From assembly GCF_041080655.1 (NCBI RefSeq), contig NZ_CP163525.1:7192001-7256000 (forward strand): a stretch of DNA of 64,000 bases, given 5' to 3'. The stretch comes from Streptomyces sp. CG4. GTDB taxonomy: Bacteria; Actinomycetota; Actinomycetes; Streptomycetales; Streptomycetaceae. Below, piece after piece: positions 1-9,571 of this stretch. Below the pieces are notes generated by a model. That model made no database searches, was not told where the DNA came from, and saw only the letters and a program-made list of their open reading frames with translations. Each line of letters begins with the position of its first letter. Position 1 is the stretch's first letter. The position numbers and the translations under genes were made by a program.

Positions 1-594
1 GCCTTCCTGGCCCACGGTTCGCTCACCGAGCCCGGCCGTTCGTCCTCCCTGGAGGTGACGTGCCCGGGTCCGGAGGCCGCGCTCGCGCTGGTCGGTGCCG
101 CCCGCCGGCTGTCGATCGCCGCGAAGGCCCGTGAGGTGCGGGGCGTGGACCGCGTGGTGGTCCGGGACGGCGACGCGATCGGGGCGCTGCTGACCCGGCT
201 CGGCGCGCACGAGTCCGTGCTGGCCTGGGAGGAGCGCCGGATGCGCCGCGAGGTGCGGGCGACGGCCAACCGGCTCGCCAACTTCGATGACGCCAACCTG
301 CGCCGTTCGGCTCGCGCCGCCGTGGCCGCGGGCGCCCGGGTGCAGCGGGCTCTGGAGATCCTGGGCGAGGAGGTTCCCGAGCACCTCGCGGCGGCGGGCC
401 GCCTGCGCATGGAGCACAAGCAGGCCTCCCTGGAGGAGCTGGGTGCGCTCGCCGACCCGCCGCTGACGAAGGACGCGGTCGCGGGCCGTATCCGGCGGCT
501 GCTGGCGATGGCCGACAAGCGCGCCACCGACCTGGGCATCCCGGGCACGGAGGCCAACCTCACGGAGGAGCTGGCGGACAACCTCGCCGGCTGA
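1..594 (+). CDS. whiA: WhiA sporulation regulator, C-terminal part (5' truncated by window edge)
   Basis: The frame is open from base 1, so only about the last 197 residues are present. WhiA is a LAGLIDADG-derived DNA-binding protein needed for sporulation-specific gene expression and septation in Streptomyces. What is visible is the end of the homing-endonuclease-like region and the C-terminal helix-turn-helix domain, recognisable from HKQASLEELGALADPPLTK and the following VAGRIRRLL recognition helix. The sequence ends in the acidic tail TEANLTEELADNLAG. In actinobacteria whiA lies upstream of gap-pgk-tpiA, as here. The true start is outside the window. Confidence 0.95.
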   Translation, partial: AFLAHGSLTEPGRSSSLEVTCPGPEAALALVGAARRLSIAAKAREVRGVDRVVVRDGDAIGALLTRLGAHESVLAWEERRMRREVRATANRLANFDDANLRRSARAAVAAGARVQRALEILGEEVPEHLAAAGRLRMEHKQASLEELGALADPPLTKDAVAGRIRRLLAMADKRATDLGIPGTEANLTEELADNLAG

Positions 595-766
595 CCCGCC
601 CACGTCAACAGGCCGTTGCTGGGCCCCGGTCGGGGCTCGGCACCGGCGTTCGCGTCTCCGACGCACCCTCATGTGCGTGGCTGTGAGGCGCCCTTGACTC
701 GATCATGGACTGACATGAACCTGGCAACCTGTTCGCCGCTGTGGCGGACCACCGCTAGGGGGGTTC

Positions 767-3721
767 ATGAGACACAGAGCGAGATCGATCCTCGCTGTCG
801 GCGCGCTCCTGATAGGCGGAGCGAGCCTCGCACCCGTAGCCCAGGCACAGAGCGGAAGTCCGGCGAAGTCCGACCCGGACCAGATCAAGGTCTTCCGTGC
901 CGATGTCACCAAGGAGCAGATACCACTGCTTCTCAAGGCCGGCCAGGACGGTGACGAACTCGGCGATCAGGTCACCGGAGGCGGCAAGTCCGAGGTCGAG
1001 GTCTATCTCACCGACCAGCAGGCCGCGAAGCTGCGCAAGCAGGGCGTCGACCTCACCGAGCACACCGTCCCGGCCAAGGCGCAGGCGCGTGTGGAGAAGG
1101 CGTCCCAGGGGGTGTTCCGTCCGTACGGTGGAACCGGCGGGCTGAAACAGGAGATTGTCGACACCGCTCAGGCCAACCCCGGTCTCACCAAGGTTGAATC
1201 CATCGGCAAGACGATCAACGGCCAGGACATCCTCGCGCTCAAACTGACCAAGAACGCGCAGAAGTCGGCCGACGGCTCCAAGCCGTCCGTGCTGTACCTG
1301 TCCAACCAGCACGCGCGCGAGTGGATCACCCCGGAGATGACCCGGCGTCTGATGCACTACTACCTGGATCACTACCGCAACGACAGCCGCATCCGGAAGA
1401 TCGTCGACTCGACGGAACTGTGGTTCGTGATCTCGGCCAACCCCGACGGCTACGACTACACGTTCAAGGACTCCAGTACCCGCCTGTGGCGCAAGAACCT
1501 GCGGGACGTCAACGGCGACGGCGTCATCGGCACCGGCGACGGCGTCGATCTCAACCGAAACTTCCCCTACAAGTGGGGCTACGACGACGAGGGTTCGTCC
1601 CCCAACCCCACCAGCGAGACCTACCGCGGCGCGAGCCCCGCGTCCGAGCCCGAGACCAGGGCGCTGGACGCCTTCGAGAAGCGCATCGGGTTCCGGTACG
1701 CCGTCAACTACCACTCCGCCGCCGAACTCCTTCTGTACGGCGTCGGCTGGCAGGTCGCCACGCCCACCCCGGACGACGTCCTCTACAAGGCGCTCGCGGG
1801 CACGCCGGACAACCCGGCCATCCCCGGCTACCGTTCGCAGCTCTCCTCGGAGCTGTACACCACCAACGGCGAGGCGGACGGGCACGCCTCGAACGTCAAC
1901 GGCATCGCGATGTTCACCCCCGAGATGTCGACCTGCCAGACCGCCTCGAACGTCGATCCCAACGACGCGTGGAAGCCCGAGGACTGCCAGTCGGTCTTCA
2001 ACTTCCCGGACGACGAGAAGCTGATTCAGCAGGAGTTCGCCAAGAACGTCCCGTTCGCGCTCTCCGTCGCCGAGACCGCCGTACACCCCGACAAGCCGTT
2101 TTCCTCGGTCGGGCTGAGCGCCGCGGACTTCACCCCGGCCGCGTTCTCCACGTCGTACTCCCGGGGGGCTGACCAGGAGGTCTCTGTCATCGTCCGCAAG
2201 GCGATCCGCGACAAGGAGCTGAAGTACCGAGTCAACGGCCGCCGCCTCCTCGACCAGACGCTCCGGCCCTGGAAGGGCGGCAAGACCTACGGCGGCAAGG
2301 ACGACCTGTACTTCGACGAGTACCGGGCCAAGGTGCGCGACGGCGTACCCGGCGACAAGGTCGAGGTGTGGTTCACCGGCGAGACGCAGAGCGGCAAGAA
2401 GGTCTCCAGCTCGCACTTCACGTACACGGTCGCCGAGCGGCCGAGTGCCGACACGCTCGTCGTCGCAGAGGAGGGCGCGGCGGCCACACAGGCGCAGAAG
2501 TACGTGGACGCGCTGAAGGCGGCCGGACACAGGGCGATCGTGTGGGACGTCGCCACCCAGGGCGCCCCCGACGCGCTCGGCGTGTTGAAGCACTTCCGGA
2601 CCGTCGTGCACTACTCCGGCGCGAACGGCCCCGGCAACGCCACCCAACTGCAACTGCGCGCCTACCTGAACGAGGGCGGCAGACTGATCGAGGCCGGTGA
2701 GCTGGCCGGCGGCAGCGTCGACCTCGGCGGCGGGACCCTCTCGGACGACTTCAGCCAGTACTACCTGGGCGCCTACAGCCGTACGTCGACCAAGGGAGCC
2801 ACCGGCTTCACCGGCTCCGGCGCCCTCGACGGCTACAGCGGTGCCCTCGGCGAGGCGGTCGGCAACCCGCTGGACCGGGCCGGCACCTACGGCGTCACCT
2901 CCGACGCGCTGCCGGCCGCCGCGTACCCGCAGTTCAAGAGCGCCGGCGGGGGCCGGTTCGCCGGGACCGTCAATCCCTACGGGCCGTATGCCGGTTCGTA
3001 CATGGCCGCCGCCGTGCACACCGACGACGCCTACAAGCGCCTCACCCGCACCATCGACCTCACCGGTGTCAGCGCCGCAGACAAGCCGGCCCTGAGTGCC
3101 CGGCTGCTGTGGGACACCGAGCCGGGCTACGACCACGCGGTGATCGAGGCGCACACCGTGGGCGCCGACGACTGGACCACGCTCCCGGAGACCGGGGGCG
3201 CCACGACGACGGCCGTACCGGCGGACTGCGGCCAGGGCTCCCTGATCGGCGAGCATCCGTGGCTGAAGCACTACCTGACGCTCGCCGGCAACGCCTGCAC
3301 CGCGACCGGCACGAGCGGCTCCTGGAACAGCTTCACCGGCAGCTCCGGCGGCTGGCGGCAGGTCGCCTTCGACCTGAGCCGCTACGCCGGGAAGTCGGTC
3401 GAGGTGTCGATCAGCTATGTCACCGACCCGGGCACCGGCGGACACGGCGTCCTCGCCGACGACGCCTCGCTCGTCGTCGGCGGCACGGCGAAGGAGACCG
3501 AGGGATTCGAGTCGTCCCTGGGGGCCTGGCACGTGCCCGGACCGCCCGCGGGCAGCCCGGCCGTCCTGAAGGACTGGACCCGCTCCGGGACGCTGTTCCA
3601 GACGTACGGAGCGGTCACCACGGACGCCACCGTGCTGCTCGGATTCGGTCTGGAGCAGGTGCCCTCGGCGGCCGATCGGGCAGCCCTGGTGGGGAAGGCG
3701 TACGCGGCACTCGGCCGGTGA
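767..3721 (+). CDS. secreted M14 family zinc carboxypeptidase
   Basis: A 984-residue exported metallopeptidase. A Sec signal peptide (about residues 1-28, ending PVAQAQ) is followed by a propeptide-like segment and an M14 catalytic domain (about residues 115-440). Zinc ligands are visible as QHARE (H182, E185) and NYHSAAE (H316). The substrate-binding DLNRNFPYKW motif is present, and the catalytic glutamate is E386 in FTPEMS. The long C-terminal half has an all-beta, immune-inhibitor-A-like look, probably involved in substrate or cell-wall attachment. It is monocistronic between whiA and gap. ATG 767 is preceded by an AGGGGGG ribosome-binding site. The substrate is unknown; secreted protein degradation is the likely role. 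Confidence 0.9.
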   Translation: MRHRARSILAVGALLIGGASLAPVAQAQSGSPAKSDPDQIKVFRADVTKEQIPLLLKAGQDGDELGDQVTGGGKSEVEVYLTDQQAAKLRKQGVDLTEHTVPAKAQARVEKASQGVFRPYGGTGGLKQEIVDTAQANPGLTKVESIGKTINGQDILALKLTKNAQKSADGSKPSVLYLSNQHAREWITPEMTRRLMHYYLDHYRNDSRIRKIVDSTELWFVISANPDGYDYTFKDSSTRLWRKNLRDVNGDGVIGTGDGVDLNRNFPYKWGYDDEGSSPNPTSETYRGASPASEPETRALDAFEKRIGFRYAVNYHSAAELLLYGVGWQVATPTPDDVLYKALAGTPDNPAIPGYRSQLSSELYTTNGEADGHASNVNGIAMFTPEMSTCQTASNVDPNDAWKPEDCQSVFNFPDDEKLIQQEFAKNVPFALSVAETAVHPDKPFSSVGLSAADFTPAAFSTSYSRGADQEVSVIVRKAIRDKELKYRVNGRRLLDQTLRPWKGGKTYGGKDDLYFDEYRAKVRDGVPGDKVEVWFTGETQSGKKVSSSHFTYTVAERPSADTLVVAEEGAAATQAQKYVDALKAAGHRAIVWDVATQGAPDALGVLKHFRTVVHYSGANGPGNATQLQLRAYLNEGGRLIEAGELAGGSVDLGGGTLSDDFSQYYLGAYSRTSTKGATGFTGSGALDGYSGALGEAVGNPLDRAGTYGVTSDALPAAAYPQFKSAGGGRFAGTVNPYGPYAGSYMAAAVHTDDAYKRLTRTIDLTGVSAADKPALSARLLWDTEPGYDHAVIEAHTVGADDWTTLPETGGATTTAVPADCGQGSLIGEHPWLKHYLTLAGNACTATGTSGSWNSFTGSSGGWRQVAFDLSRYAGKSVEVSISYVTDPGTGGHGVLADDASLVVGGTAKETEGFESSLGAWHVPGPPAGSPAVLKDWTRSGTLFQTYGAVTTDATVLLGFGLEQVPSAADRAALVGKAYAALGR

Positions 3722-4075
3722 GGGCTGTCACGTTGACAGATCTGGCTCGACTTGTTCCAACAGGTGAGCGGAAGCCCTCTCAAGGGTGCGCGAACGTACC
3801 CCTCATCGACCCCTGATCAAGTGAGCCGACCCGCTCACGAACGAGTGAAGAGGGCGCAAAAACCGCCCGACATTCCGTAACGAATACGGGTGAATCAACT
3901 GTCGATCCGGGACGGTCCGTACCCCTACTGGCGGGTACGGACCGCCTGCCCGTGTATGGGTCATCTCAATGTCACCCCGGGGCCCGCAGGGAGGTAGGGT
4001 CGGTGGTGGTCGGGGACATCCCAAACAGAGCTCGCCGGCACCGCATGGCCGGCGTACCAACGAGGAGATCGGTTC
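3722..4075. other. intergenic region upstream of gap (354 bp)
   Basis: No gene is supported here. The stretch holds an inverted repeat at 3913-3944 (listed separately). A TAGGGT hexamer at 3995-4000 fits the TAnnnT -10 pattern of HrdB promoters and could start gap transcription about 70 nt before its GTG, but no convincing -35 is seen. A GAGGAG Shine-Dalgarno lies at 4062-4067. Confidence 0.4.
3913..3944. terminator. inverted repeat, probable terminator after the M14 gene
   Basis: CGGTCCGTACCC and GGGTACGGACCG form a perfect 12-bp stem with an 8-nt loop. No T-tract follows, as is usual in Streptomyces. It lies 190 nt after the peptidase stop and about 130 nt before gap, so it could be a terminator or a gap leader structure. 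Confidence 0.45.
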
Positions 4076-5083
<1,008 letters not shown>

Positions 5084-5112
5084 TCGCAAAACAGCAGGAC
5101 CACGCGGTGAGA

Positions 5113-5154
5113 ACAGGGCTCGGGCAGCGCACAGCCGCGCTGCCCGGGCCCTGT
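5113..5154. terminator. stem-loop between gap and pgk
   Basis: An 18-bp stem (5113-5130 with 5137-5154, one G-T pair) closes a 6-nt loop. It lies 30 nt after the gap stop and 65 nt before pgk. It is probably a terminator or partial terminator that lets gap be expressed more strongly than pgk-tpiA. Confidence 0.65.
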
Positions 5155-5219
5155 GCCGCGTACTGACCACGCCCTTTTACGATCAGGTGCACCACGAGCC
5201 CTCCTCAGGAGTCCACCCA

Positions 5220-6431
5220 ATGAAGACGATCGACGAACTTCTCGCCGACGGCGTGAGCGGCAAGCGGGTCTTCGTCCGCGCCGACCTCAACGTGCCGCTG
5301 GCCGACGGGACGATCACCGACGACGGCCGCATCCGCGCCGTCCTGCCCACCGTCAAGGCCCTCGCAGAGGCCGGCGCCAAGGTGGTCGTCGCCTCGCACC
5401 TGGGCCGCCCCAAGGGCGCCCCGGACCCCGCCTTCTCGCTGCTGCCCGCCGCCGAGCGCCTCGGTGAACTCCTCGGTGCCCCGGTCGCCTTCGCCCAGGA
5501 CACCGTCGGCCCGGCCGCCCACGACGCCGTGGACGGCCTCCAGCCCGGCCAGGTCGCGGTCATCGAGAACCTGCGCTTCAACGCCGGCGAGACCTCGAAG
5601 GACGACACCGAGCGGGGCGAGTTCGCCGACCGCCTGGCCGCGCTCGCCGACGTCTACGTCGGTGACGGCTTCGGCGCCGTGCACCGAGGGCACGCGTCCG
5701 TCTTCGACCTGCCGAAGAAGCTGCCGCACTACGCCGGCTACCTCATCGCCACCGAGGTCGGCGTCCTGAAGAAGCTCACCGAGGACGTCAAGCGGCCCTA
5801 CGTCGTCGCGCTCGGCGGCGCCAAGGTCTCCGACAAGCTCGCCGTCATCGACGAGCTGCTCGGCAAGGCCGACCGCCTGCTCATCGGCGGCGGCATGGCC
5901 TACACCTTCCTCAAGGCCAAGGGCTACGAGGTCGGCATCTCCCTCCTGCAGGAGGACCAGATCCCGACCGTCACCGAGTACATGAAGCGCGCCGAGAAGA
6001 CCGGCGTGGAGCTGGTGCTCCCCGTCGACGTCCTGGCCTCGCGGGAGTTCCCGGACCTGAAGACCAAGGCGCCGGCCGACTACACCGTGGTCGACGCGGA
6101 CGCCATCCCCGCCGACCAGGAGGGCCTGGACATCGGCCCCAGGACCCGAGAGCTGTACGCCTCGAAGCTCGCCGACGCCGCGACCGTCTTCTGGAACGGT
6201 CCCATGGGTGTCTTCGAGCACCCCGACTACGCCGGTGGCACCTCGGCGGTCGCCCGGGCACTCGTCGAGTCGGACGGGTTCACCGTCGTCGGCGGCGGGG
6301 ACTCCGCCGCGGCCGTGCGTACGCTCGGCTTCGACGAGAATGCATTCGGCCACATCTCGACCGGTGGCGGCGCCTCCCTCGAATATCTCGAGGGCAAGAC
6401 GCTCCCCGGCCTCGCCGCACTGGAGGACTGA
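5220..6431 (+). CDS. pgk: phosphoglycerate kinase
   Basis: It transfers phosphate from 1,3-bisphosphoglycerate to ADP. The protein has 403 residues. RVFVRADLNVPL at the N-terminus is the phosphoglycerate-binding signature. ALGGAKVSDKL, the GGGMAYTF loop, FWNGPMGVFE and the nucleotide-binding VVGGGDSAAAV motif are all present. ATG 5220 is chosen over an in-frame start at 5187 because AGGAG lies 8 nt upstream and MKTIDELL is the family N-terminus. tpiA follows after 6 nt, so the two are probably co-transcribed. Confidence 0.98.
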   Translation: MKTIDELLADGVSGKRVFVRADLNVPLADGTITDDGRIRAVLPTVKALAEAGAKVVVASHLGRPKGAPDPAFSLLPAAERLGELLGAPVAFAQDTVGPAAHDAVDGLQPGQVAVIENLRFNAGETSKDDTERGEFADRLAALADVYVGDGFGAVHRGHASVFDLPKKLPHYAGYLIATEVGVLKKLTEDVKRPYVVALGGAKVSDKLAVIDELLGKADRLLIGGGMAYTFLKAKGYEVGISLLQEDQIPTVTEYMKRAEKTGVELVLPVDVLASREFPDLKTKAPADYTVVDADAIPADQEGLDIGPRTRELYASKLADAATVFWNGPMGVFEHPDYAGGTSAVARALVESDGFTVVGGGDSAAAVRTLGFDENAFGHISTGGGASLEYLEGKTLPGLAALED

Positions 6432-6437
6432 CCCCGC

Positions 6438-7214
6438 ATGACCACTCGTACGCCGCTGATGGCGGGCAACTGGAAGATGAACCTCAACCACCTCGAGGCC
6501 ATCGCGCACGTCCAGAAGCTCGCCTTCGCCCTGGCCGACAAGGACTACGAGGCCGTCGAGGTCGCCGTCCTGCCGCCCTTCACCGACCTGCGCTCGGTGC
6601 AGACCCTGGTCGAGGGCGACAAGCTCAAGATCAAGTACGGCTCCCAGGACATCTCGCAGCACGACTCGGGCGCCTACACCGGCGAGATCTCCGGCCCGAT
6701 GCTGGCCAAGCTGAAGTGCACGTACGTGGTCATCGGCCACTCCGAGCGCCGCCAGTACCACGCCGAGACCGACGAGCTGATCAACGTCAAGGTCAAGGCC
6801 GCCTACAAGCACGGCCTCACCCCGATCCTGTGCATCGGCGAGGAGCTGGACGTCCGCGAGGCGGGCAACCACGTCGCCCACACCCTCGCCCAGCTCGAGG
6901 GCGGTCTGCAGGACCTCCCGGCCGAGCAGGCCGAGACCATCGTGATCGCCTACGAGCCCGTGTGGGCGATCGGCACCGGCAAGGTCTGCGGCTCCGAGGA
7001 CGCCCAGGAGGTCTGCGCCGCCATCCGCGCCAAGCTCGCCGAGCTGTACTCGCAGGACGTGGCCGACAAGGTCCGCATCCAGTACGGCGGCTCCGTGAAG
7101 TCGGGCAACGTCGCCGAGATCATGGCCCAGGCCGACATCGACGGTGCCCTGGTCGGCGGCGCTTCGCTGGACGCCGACGAGTTCGTCAAGATCGTGCGTT
7201 TCCGCGATCAGTAG
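6438..7214 (+). CDS. tpiA: triosephosphate isomerase
   Basis: It interconverts dihydroxyacetone phosphate and glyceraldehyde-3-phosphate. It has 258 residues and a (beta/alpha)8 barrel. Catalytic residues are seen: K in AGNWKMNL, H101 in VIGHSERR and E173 in AYEPVWAIGTG. The phosphate-binding YGGSVKSGN and GALVGGASL loops are intact. Its start lies 6 nt after the pgk stop. Confidence 0.98.
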   Translation: MTTRTPLMAGNWKMNLNHLEAIAHVQKLAFALADKDYEAVEVAVLPPFTDLRSVQTLVEGDKLKIKYGSQDISQHDSGAYTGEISGPMLAKLKCTYVVIGHSERRQYHAETDELINVKVKAAYKHGLTPILCIGEELDVREAGNHVAHTLAQLEGGLQDLPAEQAETIVIAYEPVWAIGTGKVCGSEDAQEVCAAIRAKLAELYSQDVADKVRIQYGGSVKSGNVAEIMAQADIDGALVGGASLDADEFVKIVRFRDQ

Positions 7215-7322
7215 CACGAGCTGTGAGTAGGCGGTAGCGACGATACGTCGTACCCTTGCGGGGGCACAGCCCAGGTGCCGTGCCCCCGTCGTCCATCCGA
7301 ATCCGAGGAAGTTGGTCCAGCC

Positions 7323-7559
7323 GTGGTTTTGGGGTTCTCGATCGCCCTGATCGTCTTCAGCCTGCTGCTGATGCTGCTGGTGCTGATGCACAAGGGGAAG
7401 GGCGGCGGCCTCTCCGACATGTTCGGTGGCGGCATGCAGTCCTCCGTCGGCGGCTCCTCGGTCGCCGAGCGCAACCTCGACCGGATCACCATCGTGGTCG
7501 GGCTGCTGTGGTTCGCGTGCATCATCGTCCTCGGCATCCTGATGAAGACGAACAGCTGA
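7323..7559 (+). CDS. secG: SecG preprotein translocase subunit
   Basis: A small membrane subunit of the SecYEG channel. With GTG 7323 as start it has 78 residues and two membrane helices (about 2-20 and 52-72) joined by a glycine-rich loop, GGGLSDMFGGGMQSSVGG, typical of the family. GAGGAA at 7305-7310 lies 12 nt upstream. An in-frame start at 7275 would add a non-hydrophobic leader and is less likely. secG after tpiA is a conserved actinobacterial arrangement. The last five codons plus stop are imperfectly repeated just downstream. Confidence 0.93.
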   Translation: MVLGFSIALIVFSLLLMLLVLMHKGKGGGLSDMFGGGMQSSVGGSSVAERNLDRITIVVGLLWFACIIVLGILMKTNS

Positions 7560-7579
7560 CATGCAGACGAACCGCTGAC
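7542..7579 (+). repeat. 19-bp tandem micro-duplication of the secG 3' end
   Basis: Bases 7542-7560, covering the last codons and stop of secG, recur at 7561-7579 with 17 of 19 identities. The copy lies entirely beyond the stop codon. Confidence 0.8.
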
Positions 7580-7615
7580 ATTCCGTGCGGCGGCACATAT
7601 CACGCATATTCGGTA

Positions 7616-7671
7616 CGCAAGGCCCCATGTTCGGTACGCGCTCCTGAGCGCGGCCTATCATGGGGCTTGCG
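7616..7671. terminator. branched stem-loop between secG and the rbpA-like gene
   Basis: CGCAAGGCCCCATG (7616-7629) pairs with CATGGGGCTTGCG (7659-7671), with one bulged base. It encloses a second small hairpin, GCGCTC-CT-GAGCGC. It probably ends the glycolysis/secG transcript. Confidence 0.55.
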
Positions 7672-7794
7672 TCTTGGTGTGGGGGTTGTAACTCCAATCA
7701 CTGGACGCGCGTTGGGCCTTACGTAGACTGAGGCGCTCGCGGCGAAGCGAAACGCCGACTCGCTTCGCGGCACCATCACGCAGGGAGTTACACC

Positions 7795-8130
7795 GTGGCA
7801 AGTGGCAACGCGATCCGAGGAAGCCGGGTCGGGGCGGGGCCGATGGGCGAGGCCGAGCGCGGCGAGTCCGCACCCCGGCTGCGCATCTCCTTCTGGTGCT
7901 CCAACGGGCACGAGACGCAGCCCAGCTTCGCCAGCGACGCGCAGGTCCCCGACACCTGGGACTGCCCGCGCTGCGGCTTCCCCGCCGGACAGGACCGGGA
8001 CAATCCGCCGGACCCGCCGCGCACCGAGCCGTACAAGACGCATCTCGCGTATGTACGGGAGCGGCGCAGCGACGCGGACGGCGAGGCGATCCTCGCCGAG
8101 GCGCTCGCCAAACTGCGCGGCGAGATCTAG
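7795..8130 (+). CDS. RbpA-family RNA polymerase-binding protein
   Basis: A 111-residue protein of the RbpA family, which binds RNA polymerase and the principal sigma factor in actinobacteria and stimulates initiation. The N-terminus GNAIRGSRVGAG matches the family's core-binding tail. Four candidate zinc ligands are in the RbpA pattern: C35-x3-H39 and C57-x2-C60. The basic linker and sigma-interaction helix are seen as KTHLAYVRERRSD. GTG 7795 has AGGGAG 7 nt upstream. The middle differs clearly from the classic RbpA I know (ETDR...APRQ), so this may be a paralogue rather than the main RbpA; no symbol is given. Confidence 0.8.
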   Translation: MASGNAIRGSRVGAGPMGEAERGESAPRLRISFWCSNGHETQPSFASDAQVPDTWDCPRCGFPAGQDRDNPPDPPRTEPYKTHLAYVRERRSDADGEAILAEALAKLRGEI

Positions 8131-8250
8131 GACTTGGCACCGGCCGGGCGCCTGCGGGTGCCTGGCCGGAGCCGTATCCGCCCGCGGGCCGGGCCGATTG
8201 TCAGTGGCGACCTCTACGGTGTGTGCACCGGCGCATCGTGAGGGGGAACT

Positions 8251-9519
8251 GTGGCCGCGGTCGAGGGGAAGAGCGGGTCTGTGCCCGCGTGGCGTGGGGG
8301 ATTCGGGCGGTTGTGGACCGCCGCCGTGGTCTCCCGGTTCGGGGACGCGTTACGCAACTCCGCGCTGCCCCTGCTCGCCGTACGGCTCAGCGACGAACCA
8401 CTGGTCGTCGCCTCGGTGACGGCCTGCGGCTATGTCCCCTGGCTGCTCTTCGGGCTCCTCGGCGGGGCCGTTGCCGACCGGGTCGACCAGCGGCGGGCGA
8501 TGTGGGCCGTGGACACGGTGCGCGGCCTGCTCGTGGCCGTGTTCGCGCTCGTCGTGGGGCTGGGCCATGCCTCGATCCCGCTGCTGCTCGCCCTCGCCTT
8601 CGCGCTGACCACGCTCCAGACACTCTTCGACAACGCCTCCACGGCCCTGCTGCCCTCGCTGGTGGACCGGGCGGCCCTGGGCGGCGCCAACGCCCGGCTG
8701 ATGACCGGACAGCAGATCGCCGGCGGCCTGCTCGCCGCTCCGCTCGTGCCGCTGCTGCTGACGGCGGGCTCGTCCATGCCCTTCGCGGCCGACGCGAGCA
8801 CGTTCCTGGTGGCCGCCGCCCTGGTCGCCTCCCTGCGGATACGGCCGCCGGAGCGCGGACCACGCCCCGCGGGCAGCACCCTCAGGACGGAGATCGGCGC
8901 GGGTCTGCGCGCTCTGTGGGGCGACCGGACACTGCGGGCGGCCTGTCTGGCCACGCTGCTGTGCAACATCGGAATGGGCGCCCTGATCGCCACCATGGCG
9001 CTGCACGCGACGCGCTGGCTCGGCGTGGGCAACGCCGGATACGCGGCCGCGATGACGGCGTTCTCGGCAGGCAGCATCACCGGCGGCTTCGTCGCCCAGC
9101 GCCTCGCGCGCCGCACCGGGCGGGTGCGGGCCCTGCTGGTCGCCGGCAGCGTGCAGACGGCGTCGCTGCTGCTCGTCGGATCCGTCCGGCACCTGACCGC
9201 GCTCGTCACCGGCATGCTTGTGCTGGGCGCGATGAACATGGTGTGGAACGTCAACCAGGTCACGCTGATGCAGCAACGCAGCCCCGCGTCGATGACGGGC
9301 CGCATCGCCTCCGCCTTCCGTACCGCCTCGACCTCCGGCGCCCCGCTCGGCGCGATCCTCGGCGGGGCCGCGGCCCGGCTGTACGGCCTCAACGCACCCG
9401 CCCTGCTCGCAGCCGTCCTCTTCGCCCTGGCCGTCACCTCGCTGATACCCGCCCGCAAGCCGGACGTACCTGTTGTTGCCCGCGCGGACGACGTCACGAC
9501 GGCTTGTGGCCCGCGTTGA
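8251..9519 (+). CDS. MFS transporter (EntS/MFS_3-like)
   Basis: A 422-residue integral membrane transporter. It opens with WTAAVVSRFGDALRNSALP, typical of the exporter branch containing EntS-like siderophore and drug efflux proteins, followed by about 10-12 hydrophobic segments. The conserved DRVDQRRAM loop between helices 2 and 3 is visible, and the two halves are separated near residue 210. GTG 8251 is preceded by AGGGGGA. It stands alone between the rbpA-like gene and pgi. The substrate is unknown. Confidence 0.85.
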   Translation: MAAVEGKSGSVPAWRGGFGRLWTAAVVSRFGDALRNSALPLLAVRLSDEPLVVASVTACGYVPWLLFGLLGGAVADRVDQRRAMWAVDTVRGLLVAVFALVVGLGHASIPLLLALAFALTTLQTLFDNASTALLPSLVDRAALGGANARLMTGQQIAGGLLAAPLVPLLLTAGSSMPFAADASTFLVAAALVASLRIRPPERGPRPAGSTLRTEIGAGLRALWGDRTLRAACLATLLCNIGMGALIATMALHATRWLGVGNAGYAAAMTAFSAGSITGGFVAQRLARRTGRVRALLVAGSVQTASLLLVGSVRHLTALVTGMLVLGAMNMVWNVNQVTLMQQRSPASMTGRIASAFRTASTSGAPLGAILGGAAARLYGLNAPALLAAVLFALAVTSLIPARKPDVPVVARADDVTTACGPR

Positions 9520-9571
9520 TCAATTAGGTTGGAACAGCTGGGACAGGCACGAAAGAAGGCGGAAGTCGGAA

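Noticed and set aside
755..3532. 925-codon open frame on the minus strand opposite the M14 peptidase
   Set aside because: It is a GC-bias shadow: the plus frame has signal peptide, catalytic residues and RBS, while the minus translation is Val/Gly/Arg/Leu-rich with no motif.
5205..7697. 830-codon minus-strand frame across pgk, tpiA and secG
   Set aside because: It is antisense to three confidently identified genes and has low-complexity composition.
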